A stretch of DNA of 64,000 nt. It comes from CAYJPV01 sp964372095. Its GTDB lineage: Bacteria > Acidobacteriota > Vicinamibacteria > Vicinamibacterales > JAKQTR01. Location of the stretch: NCBI GenBank assembly GCA_964372095.1, contig CAYJPV010000007.1, positions 62,001 through 126,000 on the forward strand, written 5' to 3'. The notes under the pieces were generated by a model, which saw only the letters and a list, made by a program, of their open reading frames with translations, ran no database searches and was not told the origin of the DNA. Position numbers and translations under genes: made by a program. Shown in pieces: positions 55,198 through 63,076 of this stretch. Within the stretch, counting starts at the first letter, position 1. Every line of letters begins with the position of its first letter.

Positions 55198-55600
55198 GGG
55201 CTCGCTCCTGCTGCAGGAGGCCGAGGGTGTTCTGCAACTGTCGGCAATCCATGGTCTTGACGAAAAATCCGTCCGCGCCTGCGCCGGAGGCGGCGCCCCG
55301 CAATCCGGGTTCGTCATAGTCCGAGACGACCAGCACGACCGGAGCGACGGGGAGGTGTTTGATGGTGGCGAGCATCTGCAGGCCGCGTCGTCCCGCGCTG
55401 TGCAGATCGAGGACCACCACGTCCGGGTGGACGGCCTGGACCAGCTCAATCACCTTGGAGGGCTCCTGTGCGCACCCGAACGCACTGACCCCTCCAACGT
55501 CCCCCAGCAGCGCCAGCAGGTGTTCATTCACCGAGATGCCGGCATCCGCAACCATGACGTGGAGTTGCGTGAACGGCTGCGGCGAAGGCACCGGTTCCAT
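55190..55600 (-). CDS. Stand-alone receiver domain protein
   Basis: A 136-residue protein consisting of one CheY-like receiver: VMVADAGISVNEHLL at the start of the fold, phospho-Asp in VVVLDLHSAGRRG, Ser/Thr in LVVSDYDE and Lys in FFVKTMD. The acidic pair that normally follows strand 1 is weak (ADAG instead of DD), so metal binding may be altered. The start is uncertain: ATG at 55600 or a TTG at 55657; neither has a strong ribosome site. It overlaps the next kinase gene by 8 bases and could shuttle phosphate among the kinases of this operon. Confidence 0.8.
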   Translation of the reverse strand: MEPVPSPQPFTQLHVMVADAGISVNEHLLALLGDVGGVSAFGCAQEPSKVIELVQAVHPDVVVLDLHSAGRRGLQMLATIKHLPVAPVVLVVSDYDEPGLRGAASGAGADGFFVKTMDCRQLQNTLGLLQQERARG

Positions 55601-55659
55601 CACGGCGATGATGGCAGGATGGCCGCCTCGCGCCCAGTGGGCGAAGCCCGAAAGCAAGG

Positions 55660-55673
55660 TAGGACCTGTCCTA
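55660..55673. promoter_or_regulatory. Perfect dyad upstream of the lone receiver gene
   Basis: TAGGAC-CT-GTCCTA is a perfect 6-2-6 palindrome in the 125-base gap between the NarL-type gene and the chosen start of the receiver gene. It may be a regulator-binding site for a promoter inside the operon. No -10 or -35 box could be assigned. Confidence 0.35.
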
Positions 55674-55725
55674 GGGAGTTTCCAGGGGAGGATACGTAGG
55701 GAATACCCGGAGATTGGTATCCGGT

Positions 55726-56370
55726 TCAGTTCCGGGAAGCGTCGCTGTGACCGAGTTCATGAAGGATAGCGTAGCGAATCAGCTCGACGTCGTTCTGCAC
55801 GTGAAGTTTGTCCCACAACCGCATGTGATACGTGCTGACCGTCTTCGGACTGAGGCTCAGTTCGTGTGCGATGTCCTTGACCGTCTTCCCGGCCATGAGC
55901 AACTGCAGGACCTGCACTTCACGGTCGGACAGCGTATCGTGCGGGGCCAGGTTGCCTCGACCGATCGTTCCCGCCAGGTGCTCGGCGGTCGCCTCGCTGA
56001 CGTAGCGTCCGCCGGCGCACACCCTGCGAATCGCACAGACGAGCTCTTCGGGAGCCGCCTGCTTGTTGAGATACCCGCTGGCACCGGCCCGCAGCACTCG
56101 AGTGGCCATCTGCGCTTCGGGCGCGCTGCTCAGCACGAGCACCGGGAGGCGGGGATACAGGCGCCGGATGTCGTACAGGGCATCAAGACCACCCCGGCCC
56201 GGCATGAAGATATCCAGCACGACGACATCCCACACGTGCTGCGACAAGCTGTCCAGCGTCTCAGACACCGTGGACGTTTCGCCGAACAGCGCATCGGTGT
56301 ATGCGTCCGCCAGAATCTGGATCAGCCCCTTGCGCAGCACCGCATGGTCATCCGCAATGAGTATCTTCAC
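55726..56370 (-). CDS. NarL/FixJ family response regulator
   Basis: A 214-residue DNA-binding response regulator. Receiver: ADDHAVLRKGL near residue 6, phospho-Asp in VVVLDIFMPGRGG, Lys in YLNKQAA. The LuxR-type helix-turn-helix lies at about 145-205 (LSDREVQVLQLLMAGKTVKD, LSLSPKTVSTYHMRLWDKL). Its ATG overlaps the TGA of the NarX-type kinase gene upstream, so the two form a classical pair. It is the only DNA-binding protein in the eight-gene operon and so the likely transcriptional output. Confidence 0.95.
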   Translation of the reverse strand: MKILIADDHAVLRKGLIQILADAYTDALFGETSTVSETLDSLSQHVWDVVVLDIFMPGRGGLDALYDIRRLYPRLPVLVLSSAPEAQMATRVLRAGASGYLNKQAAPEELVCAIRRVCAGGRYVSEATAEHLAGTIGRGNLAPHDTLSDREVQVLQLLMAGKTVKDIAHELSLSPKTVSTYHMRLWDKLHVQNDVELIRYAILHELGHSDASRN

Positions 56371-57545
56371 TGCGCGTGCTCCTCACGATCGCTGGCGCCG
56401 AACGGGATGCGAACCTCGATGGTCGTCCCGGCAGCAGGCTGGCTGCTGATGTCGAGCTTCCCGCCCAGGAGCGCGGCTCGCTCCCGCATGCCAGTCAAGC
56501 CAACCGAAAACGGGCTCGTGAGCGCTTCGGCCGCGATGCCACCGCCGTTGTCTCGCACGCGCAGGATCACGAGGCCAGCCTCCCGGCGCAGACAGACGTC
56601 AAGGGCCGTGGCGTTCGCATGGCGCAGTACGTTGGTCAGGCTCTCCTGCAGGATGCGGAACACGGCCGTGGCGACTTCTTTTCCGACGGCCAGTTCGCCG
56701 GGGGGCACCGCGGCGTGGCACACCAATCCCGAGCGCGCTTCCACGTCGCGCACCTGCCACTCCACCGCCGCGCACAGTCCGAGGCTGTCGAGCACGGCAG
56801 GCCTCAGGTCGGTGGCAATCCGCTGCACGCTTCGGATCGTGCCATCCGTGATGCGGCACATCTCGGACACGCGCGCGGCCAGCACGGGCACCGACTCCGG
56901 CTCAACGCCCCTGTTCAGCCGTCCCAGGAGCCATACCAGATCGATCTTGACCCGCGTCAGGTCCTGCGCGAGCACGTCGTGGATCTCTCGTGCGATGCGG
57001 CTGCGCTCGGCTTCCCGCACCTCCTGCAGTCGCGCGGCCAGCGCCCGCATCTCGTCGCGGGAGTGCTGCAGGACCGCTTCGATCCGTCGCCGCGCAGACA
57101 CGTCGCGGATGACCGTGCTCGTCAGCATCCGGCCGTCCCGGTCCTGGAACACAGCCGTCGAGACCTCCGCGGGGAACCGTGTCCCGTCCTGACGCACCAT
57201 GGTCAATTCCCCATGGAAACGCCCCGTCCGGGCACGTTCCTCAAGGGCCGCGGCGAGCCGGGAATCCGAGGTGTCCACCACGCCCTGCCGCCCGAGACGC
57301 CGGATGTCTTCTTCAGAGGCGCCCAACATGCGGCAGGCGGCAGCGTTGGCCGACAGGATGCTGCCGTCGGGTGCCGTCAACATGACCCCATCCAGGCTGC
57401 TCGTCACGAGCAGGCGATACTGCTCTTCGCTGCGCGCCAGACGCTCTTCAGCATCGACGTACCGGGTCAGGTCACGCGCGGCCCCGCCGAGCGCAGGTGT
57501 CCCCTCCCGCTGACGTATGGCCTGGCGCCTCTTCCTAACTGCCAT
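56367..57545 (-). CDS. PAS histidine kinase of NarX/HisKA_3 type
   Basis: A 392-residue soluble kinase with one PAS domain (about 42-160, EEQYRLLVTSSLDGVMLTAP). The HisKA_3 dimerisation domain has the phospho-His in RSRIAREIHDVLAQDLTRV near 185, and a short HATPase (about 290-385) has LQESLTNVLRHANAT and RDNGGGI. HisKA_3 kinases pair with NarL-type regulators, and that gene follows with a 4-base overlap. The start at 57545 (ATG) is preferred to a TTG at 57578; no ribosome site is clear at either. It is the first gene of the eight-gene signalling operon. Confidence 0.92.
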   Translation of the reverse strand: MAVRKRRQAIRQREGTPALGGAARDLTRYVDAEERLARSEEQYRLLVTSSLDGVMLTAPDGSILSANAAACRMLGASEEDIRRLGRQGVVDTSDSRLAAALEERARTGRFHGELTMVRQDGTRFPAEVSTAVFQDRDGRMLTSTVIRDVSARRRIEAVLQHSRDEMRALAARLQEVREAERSRIAREIHDVLAQDLTRVKIDLVWLLGRLNRGVEPESVPVLAARVSEMCRITDGTIRSVQRIATDLRPAVLDSLGLCAAVEWQVRDVEARSGLVCHAAVPPGELAVGKEVATAVFRILQESLTNVLRHANATALDVCLRREAGLVILRVRDNGGGIAAEALTSPFSVGLTGMRERAALLGGKLDISSQPAAGTTIEVRIPFGASDREEHAQ

Positions 57546-57596
57546 GATGGGTGTCGGGCCGAGCGTATCACGAATCAACGGACGCCAAAGGTCAGC

Positions 57597-57632
57597 CCTA
57601 GCCTCTAGCCTCTAGCCTCTAGCCTCTAGTTC
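57597..57632. repeat. Heptanucleotide tandem repeat
   Basis: The 7-base unit CTCTAGC (CTAGAGG in reverse) is repeated about four and a half times. The repeat lies between two reverse-strand kinase genes and contains the last codons and the TAG stop of the upstream one (ELEARG-stop). Gain or loss of a unit would leave the same residues and stop as long as two or more units remain. Confidence 0.85.
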
Positions 57633-59957
57633 CCCCCGGACCTTTCGCAGCAGTTCGTCGGCGCTGAACGGCTTCTGGAGAAACGCGACACCCCGGTCCC
57701 GGACCTGGCGCTGCAACGCCGAATCGTCGCTGTAGCCGGACATCAGGATCACCTTCATCGAGGGCTGCAGCGTGGCGAGGCGCTCGGCCAGTTCGCGCCC
57801 GCCCATGCCAGGCATCACGGTGTCGGTGAGCATGAGCTGGACGGAGAGCGCGGAATCGGCCAGCAACTGGAGGGCCTGCTGGCCGGTTGAGGCCTCCAGC
57901 ACGTCGTACCCCTGGCCCTTCAGGACCGTCGCCGTGATCTCGCGGACGAGGTCGTCGTCTTCGACGAGCAGGATACGCTCCGTCCCGCCGGAACCCGGCT
58001 CCACGGGGCTGCGCGCCGGGGCCGGGGTCGGAACCTCCTCGAAACGAGGCAGATACACGGTGAACCGCGATCCCTGGCCCAGGGTGCTCTCGACATCAAT
58101 CCCGCCGCCACTCTGGCGCAGGATGCCGTACGCCGTGGCCAGCCCCAGACCCGGCCCGCGCCCGACAGGTTTCGTCGTGAAGAACGGCTCGAAGATTCTC
58201 GACAGGGTGGCCGCGTCCATGCCGCAGCCGGTATCGATGACGGTCAGCCTCGCATAACGCCCGGCCGGCACACCCAGCCGGGTGGCCCGGCTGTCCTCCA
58301 GTTCGGCAGTCCCGACCTCGAGGACGAGATCTCCGCCCTGGGGCATCGCTTCCCGCGCATTGATGGCCAGATTCGCGATCACCTGTTCCAGTTGCCCTTC
58401 GTCGGCCGTCGCCAGCACCGGCACGGGCGCGGGGTTGATGGTCAGCCGGACGTCCTCGCCGATGACGCGCCGCAACATGGTGCCCATGCGGTCGACGACA
58501 TCGTTGAGATTGACCGTGCGCGGCACCAGCGTCTGCCGCCGGCTGAACGCCAGCAACTGCCGCGTCAGCGTCGCCGCGCGGTCGGCAGCCTGCCGGACCT
58601 GTTCGAGGCTTCCGTGCACGGACTCGGACGGGTCGATCAGGGCGAGCGCCATCTCGGTGTAGCCCGTGATCACCGTCAACAGGTTATTGAAGTCGTGAGC
58701 CACCCCGCCGGCCAGCCTGCCCACCGCTTCCATCTTCTGGGCCTGGCGCAGCCGCCCTTCGACCTCGCGCAGGGCGTCCTCGGCCTCCCGGCGTTCGGTG
58801 ACGTCGCGCGCCACGCCGAGCAGGCCAATCACGGCTCCGCGTTCGTCCTTGACCAGCGAGGTGCTGAGCCCCACCGGGAAATCGGACCCGTCCTTGCGGC
58901 GGTTCAGCAGTTCACCCGTCCATTCACCCCACCGGGCCGACACCAGCACCTGCCCCATGAGGTTGGGGGGATTGGCCGGCGAGACAATCAGGCTCACGTG
59001 CTGGCCGATCAGTTCGTCCTCGCCGTAACCGTAGCCTTCGAGAAACGAGCGGTTCACGAAGGTAAACCGGTCCTGTAGATCCGTGACGCAGATCATGTCG
59101 TTCGTGGTCTGGACCGCACAGGCCAGCAACCGGTTTGTCTCGGTGGTTCGCAGCCGTTCGGCGTGTTCGGTCTCGAGCCGGCTGTTGGAGTCTGCCAGCG
59201 CAGCCGTGCGTGCCGTCAGCTCCAGCGTGTGTTCGCGTCCGGTCTGGAGCAGGCGCTGACGTTCGGCCGAGGCCGGGAACGAACGCGCCAGGACGACGAG
59301 GTCCCGCTCCTGCAGCTTGAGCGCCGTTGCGTCCCACCATTCGCCGGCCGCCATCAGCCCGTCTTCGTGCCACGGCCCCGACCGCACCGACGCGCCGTCG
59401 CCGCCGTGCCGCCACACGGCCTCGGCGTCGACCATGAAGTTCTCGATGAAGGGACTGCCGGCCGGCAGCCCGGCCCCCAGCCAGAGCGGCGCCTCGGTCA
59501 CGGGCTCGAGACGGCCGTCTGCGCTGTGCTCCAGGACGACCATGTCCAGGGCGCGCAGCACGGCGGGCGACAGGTCCCGCACGTCATGACTCAGCGACCA
59601 TTCGTGGGACGCCTGCTGGACCCGCCGCAGCCGGCGATCGAACGCGGAGGCATCGAGCAGGAGGACCCAGTCGCTGGCACCGTCATGGAACAGATACACA
59701 TCGGCTGGCACACCGTCGCCCATCCGCACGCACGGCAGGCAGATCTCGCGGCCGACCGTGGGCAGCAGGCCCTGAAGGACCACCACCTGGTCCGCCGCCT
59801 GGCGCCCGCGCTGGAGTCCCGCCAGGCCGTAGGTGCCGACATGGCCGCCCCAGTCCGACAGGCAGCCGTCGGCCGCCACCTCCAGGTAGGCAGGCGACCG
59901 GTCCAGGCCGACGGAGATGAACAGGAACTCGGCAATCGGGCGGGGTAGTTCAGCCAT
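57612..59957 (-). CDS. Hybrid histidine kinase with unrecognised N-terminal domain, PAS and receiver
   Basis: A 781-residue protein ending the small-GTPase operon. Residues 1-225 are not a domain I recognise (FLFISVGLDRSPAYLEVAAD, LPTVGREICLPCVRMGDG, VYLFHDGASDWVLLLDAS); two short alpha/beta repeats seem likely. A helical linker leads to a PAS domain (about 280-400), HisKA (GRLAGGVAHDFNNLLTVITG) near 420, HATPase (about 525-640, IDTGCGMD; the G box reads GRGPGLGLATAYG) and a receiver (about 660-775, MLTDTVMPGMGG). The gene overlaps the GTPase gene by 8 bases, so its N-terminus may receive a signal from the GTPase. That is inference. Confidence 0.88.
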   Translation of the reverse strand: MAELPRPIAEFLFISVGLDRSPAYLEVAADGCLSDWGGHVGTYGLAGLQRGRQAADQVVVLQGLLPTVGREICLPCVRMGDGVPADVYLFHDGASDWVLLLDASAFDRRLRRVQQASHEWSLSHDVRDLSPAVLRALDMVVLEHSADGRLEPVTEAPLWLGAGLPAGSPFIENFMVDAEAVWRHGGDGASVRSGPWHEDGLMAAGEWWDATALKLQERDLVVLARSFPASAERQRLLQTGREHTLELTARTAALADSNSRLETEHAERLRTTETNRLLACAVQTTNDMICVTDLQDRFTFVNRSFLEGYGYGEDELIGQHVSLIVSPANPPNLMGQVLVSARWGEWTGELLNRRKDGSDFPVGLSTSLVKDERGAVIGLLGVARDVTERREAEDALREVEGRLRQAQKMEAVGRLAGGVAHDFNNLLTVITGYTEMALALIDPSESVHGSLEQVRQAADRAATLTRQLLAFSRRQTLVPRTVNLNDVVDRMGTMLRRVIGEDVRLTINPAPVPVLATADEGQLEQVIANLAINAREAMPQGGDLVLEVGTAELEDSRATRLGVPAGRYARLTVIDTGCGMDAATLSRIFEPFFTTKPVGRGPGLGLATAYGILRQSGGGIDVESTLGQGSRFTVYLPRFEEVPTPAPARSPVEPGSGGTERILLVEDDDLVREITATVLKGQGYDVLEASTGQQALQLLADSALSVQLMLTDTVMPGMGGRELAERLATLQPSMKVILMSGYSDDSALQRQVRDRGVAFLQKPFSADELLRKVRGELEARG

Positions 59958-60456
59958 TCACGTGATCCACCATCGCTCTGACCAGAGTGTCGAAGGCGTC
60001 TCCGACGCCGACACCCGTCTTCGCGCTGGTCTCGATCACGACCGAACCCTGGCTCCGCAGGGTGGTCAGCGCCTGATCCTGGATCTGCGACGCGTGGCCG
60101 AGATCCGACTTGTTGATCGCATAGACGCACGGAATGCCACCCAGCGCCGTCGTCGTCTCCCGGTGCAGCCGGATCGCCGTGTCGAGGGTGGCGGCACGGG
60201 TCCGGTCCACGACCAGCACACAGCCGGACGCGCCTCGCAGGTACGACTGGCGGACCCGCTGGAACTCGTCCTCGCCATGGAGGTCCCAGAGGATCAGATC
60301 CAGTTCCTGCACGCCGGCACGCACGGTCGTGCGCTCGATCCGGACACCAATCGTCGTGAGGTACTTTTCCGAAAAGGTGTTCCTGACGTACCGCGACACC
60401 AGGCTGGTCTTGCCGGCGGCGAACGCGCCCATCATGCAGATCTTCTTCTGGATCAT
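59950..60456 (-). CDS. Ras/Rab-like small GTPase
   Basis: A 168-residue single-domain GTPase close to the eukaryotic Ras superfamily in length and motif order. G1 is GAFAAGKTSL (Lys16, Thr17); the switch I Thr is in YLTTIGVRIE; G3 is WDLHGEDEFQ (Asp58, Gly61); G4 is NKSD (115-118); G5 is ETSAKTG (142-148). The position of the Ras catalytic Gln61 is Glu62 here. There is no C-terminal Cys for lipidation, so membrane location would need a partner. It overlaps the OmpA-domain gene upstream by 4 bases and the kinase gene downstream by 8. Bacterial relatives include MglA and other prokaryotic Ras-like families. Confidence 0.92.
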   Translation of the reverse strand: MIQKKICMMGAFAAGKTSLVSRYVRNTFSEKYLTTIGVRIERTTVRAGVQELDLILWDLHGEDEFQRVRQSYLRGASGCVLVVDRTRAATLDTAIRLHRETTTALGGIPCVYAINKSDLGHASQIQDQALTTLRSQGSVVIETSAKTGVGVGDAFDTLVRAMVDHVNG

Positions 60457-62234
60457 CGGCCGCTCTCCCCCGCTTCCGCGGACGGCGTCAGGCGCACGCG
60501 CAGATGGACCCGCCGCTTCCGGGCGCGCTGGTCCTCGTCGGGCAACGGCCCGGTCGCGGGGCCAGCCGTGATGGCGAACAGCCGCCGATCGAGGCCCCCG
60601 GCCACGAGGGCCGCCACGACGGCCTCGGCGCGCCGGGCTGCGAGTCGCGCGTTGGCCGTCTCGGTCCCGGTTTCGTCCGTGCTCCCGATCGCCTCGATCG
60701 CGACGGTCACGGCCGCGGCCCGGGCTGCGCCCAGCAGCGCCTGCAGGCTGGCCGACAGCGCGGTGAGGGCCGGCCGCTGGCCGGCGTCCAGCCGGTCGCT
60801 GCCGGCGGCAAAAAAGACGGCATGGAGCCCGACGGTGCCCGCGATCACTTCGGCATCCACGACCTCCTGAATCCGGAGCGCGTCCGACTGCACGGCCGTG
60901 ACGCCCGGGACGAACCGGGCCAGGCGCAGCGTGTCTGTGACCCACCCCCGTGGGGCCGTGCCCTCTACCGTGAGGGCGCCGTCGTCGAACCCGAGTTTCG
61001 CGGTGGGCGGCGGCGACAACAACGCCGTGGCCCGGGCCAGGACGAAGGCGGGATCGGCGGCGTAGTACGTGTCCCAGCGGGCCGCAATCTCACGTGGCGC
61101 GTACCCCGCCTCGGCCTGCAGGCGCCCGGGGTCGGCCGCCAGCGGGTCGCGCAGACCCGAGACGTGGAAACGTCCTGCTCGCCTGTCGGCCGTCACCAGG
61201 ACGAGGCCCGGCTCCGCCCGCAGCCGCTCGACGAACTGGCTCCAGCGGCGGCTGCTGCGAAACGCCAGGAACGCCCACAGGCCCAGCAGCATGACGGCGA
61301 CGGCCAGCACGATCACCAGCGGGCGTGACACACGGCCGGTCTGCCGGCCGACGTACTTCGCGTGCAGGCACGACTCGAGGAGCGGGCGGCACGCATCAAA
61401 TGGCGCGGCCTGGCCCTCGAACCGCTCGAGCAGCAGGGCGTGCCCGGCGTGGATCCGCGCCAGCGCGTCCTGGAGGGCCGATCGGAATTCCATCGGCGCC
61501 TGTCCCCGCACGATACCCGCCAGATACGCGTGCGGACCGGTCTCGATCCACACCGTCCGGTCGCCCACCTGCAACGTCTCCAGCGCGCCGGGCACGCCCG
61601 CATTGAACGAGTCGTTCACGAAGTCCTGGATGGCGGTGAGCACGCCCGACACGACGCGGGGGTCGGACGATGTCGCCGATGCGGCCACGACGTGCTGAAG
61701 CAGCAGCCCGGTGCGGGCGTGAATCAGAAACACCTGCTCGACCTGGTACACGAGCGTGTGGAGCAGGACGATCTCGGCAAAAGGTTTTCCCGCCCGGCGC
61801 GCCTCCAGTCGCCAGAGCAGGCCGCGCCACGACACGCTGGACTCGAGCACCTGGTTCAGCGACTGGACCATGTCGCGCAGAGTCGCGGCAATCGAACGGC
61901 GGATGGCCGGTCCCATCACCGGGAAGATTGCGTTCACGAGCCTCGCGGGATCGTGGCGCACCGACTCGTGGATGGCTTCTTCGACGACCGGCGCGATCGT
62001 GACCGCAAGCCCGGGGCCCCGCGCCACGGCCAGACGAACGGCTTCGGGCAGCACCGCGCTCGCCTCGGCGGCCCGCACCTCGGGATCGTCGAGGCGGCGG
62101 GCCAGTTCGCGGAGCTGGTCCCGCTCGCCGTGGAGCAGCAGGTGGCGCAATCGTGCGAGATCCTCGGCCGCCGTCGGACGCGTGTCCCCCGCATCGCCGT
62201 CACGCCGAGACCCCAGGCCCGCGTCGATGCTCAT
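60453..62234 (-). CDS. Inner-membrane protein with possible roadblock-like domain and periplasmic OmpA domain
   Basis: A 593-residue protein. Residues 1-145 are helical (ELARRLDDPEVRAAEASAVL). Residues about 150-275 form an alpha/beta domain (VFLIHARTGLLLQHVV, VVSGVLTAIQDFVNDSF, ETGPHAYLAGIVRG) whose strand-helix order resembles roadblock/longin folds, which regulate small GTPases; this is inference. One membrane helix lies at about 304-325. The periplasmic part has a BON-like segment (about 412-455) and an OmpA C-terminal domain (about 468-585) with NARLAARRAEAVV, which binds peptidoglycan. It may anchor the GTPase to the envelope. Similar database entries are sometimes named after Arf-directed GTPase activators. 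Confidence 0.85.
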   Translation of the reverse strand: MSIDAGLGSRRDGDAGDTRPTAAEDLARLRHLLLHGERDQLRELARRLDDPEVRAAEASAVLPEAVRLAVARGPGLAVTIAPVVEEAIHESVRHDPARLVNAIFPVMGPAIRRSIAATLRDMVQSLNQVLESSVSWRGLLWRLEARRAGKPFAEIVLLHTLVYQVEQVFLIHARTGLLLQHVVAASATSSDPRVVSGVLTAIQDFVNDSFNAGVPGALETLQVGDRTVWIETGPHAYLAGIVRGQAPMEFRSALQDALARIHAGHALLLERFEGQAAPFDACRPLLESCLHAKYVGRQTGRVSRPLVIVLAVAVMLLGLWAFLAFRSSRRWSQFVERLRAEPGLVLVTADRRAGRFHVSGLRDPLAADPGRLQAEAGYAPREIAARWDTYYAADPAFVLARATALLSPPPTAKLGFDDGALTVEGTAPRGWVTDTLRLARFVPGVTAVQSDALRIQEVVDAEVIAGTVGLHAVFFAAGSDRLDAGQRPALTALSASLQALLGAARAAAVTVAIEAIGSTDETGTETANARLAARRAEAVVAALVAGGLDRRLFAITAGPATGPLPDEDQRARKRRVHLRVRLTPSAEAGESGR

Positions 62235-62251
62235 AGGTGCAACCCGTCGCG

Positions 62252-62869
62252 TCAGGGTCCGGTCTGGGGCTTCAGATCACTGGTGAGCCGCAAGGCCATC
62301 TCGGACAGCAGCGACGCCACCGCCGTTCGATCCGCCTTGTCGTGCCCCAGGGCATCAACGGCACGTTCGAGCGCTGCCGACAGCGACTCGGATGTCCGGC
62401 GGATGTCCTCCGCGAGCGTCTTCGACTGCTCCAGGATCTGTTCACGAAGGTCGCGCTGGCCTTTCACGCTCTGCTCGTCGAGTTGGGCGATCTGGCGCTC
62501 CAGCGACCGGGCGGTCTCGCCGAGGGTCCGATTCACCCCATCCACCGTGCTGACACGCTCCCCCTGCTCGGCTTTGAGGCGCCCGGCGATCGCCTCGAAC
62601 TCGTTCCTGGCGTACAGCTCGAGGGTGTCGAAGCGGCGTTTGATATCGTCGCGGAGATCCGCCGTGTCTTTGGCCAGGCGTTCCTCGAGGCGGGTGAGAC
62701 GCTTCTCGAGATCCCGGCTCTGAGCGCCGAACAGGATGTCGCGGATCTTGTCGAGGTTGCCGCCCTCGGCCGCGTCCAGCCCCGGCATGCCGAAGCGGGA
62801 TGCGGTGTCGGACAGTGTGGCCGAGCCGGCAACGTGTTCCGGCGCGGACTCGTAGGCATGGTCGTCCAT
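62252..62869 (-). CDS. Coiled-coil protein, first gene of the GTPase operon
   Basis: A 205-residue soluble protein with no signal or membrane segment. After a 38-residue acidic start comes NLDKIRDILFGAQSRDLEKR, then almost continuous heptad-rich helix to about 180 (LEERLAKDTADLRDDIKRRF, RQIAQLDEQSVKGQRDL). It probably forms an extended dimer or trimer. No enzymatic motif is seen. A GGAGGAGGG lies 9 bases before the ATG. It ends 17 bases before the OmpA-domain gene and shares its promoter, so it is likely a structural partner of the GTPase system. Confidence 0.8.
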   Translation of the reverse strand: MDDHAYESAPEHVAGSATLSDTASRFGMPGLDAAEGGNLDKIRDILFGAQSRDLEKRLTRLEERLAKDTADLRDDIKRRFDTLELYARNEFEAIAGRLKAEQGERVSTVDGVNRTLGETARSLERQIAQLDEQSVKGQRDLREQILEQSKTLAEDIRRTSESLSAALERAVDALGHDKADRTAVASLLSEMALRLTSDLKPQTGP

Positions 62870-63012
62870 CAGCCTGACCCTCCTCCGACAGGCGGTCGCA
62901 CGCGTCGCAGGAACCCGGCGATCGCCGCAACGCGGCTGGCGCCGAGGGAGAGTGGCAGGGCACGGGCACCCGGAGGCATGAAACCGGCGGAACGCCGCCC
63001 AACCACGCGCCT

Positions 63013-63041
63013 ACACTATGCCCGCCCCACGGGGTTGTCAA
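63013..63041 (-). promoter_or_regulatory. Promoter of the small-GTPase operon
   Basis: On the reverse strand TTGACA (63041-63036) and TAGTGT (63018-63013) are 17 bases apart. A perfect palindrome, CAATCGATTG at 63039-63048, overlaps the upstream edge of the -35 box and may be an operator. Transcription would start near 63006, giving a leader of about 137 bases before the ATG at 62869. The promoter lies just downstream of the cysK-like gene, so the operon can be expressed apart from it. Confidence 0.7.
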
Positions 63042-63076
63042 TCGATTGGCACACCGTGGCGAGGCCGGGGTGCGCA

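Noticed and set aside
53197..55449. Longer N-terminus for the three-PAS kinase
   Set aside because: Residues before the GTG at 55197 are Ser/Arg/Pro-rich shadow sequence of the receiver gene in another frame, while AGGAG sits correctly before the GTG.
57597..57632. Phase-variable switch in the heptamer repeat
   Set aside because: Translating with two to five units gives the same residues and stop, so copy-number change would not alter the kinase.
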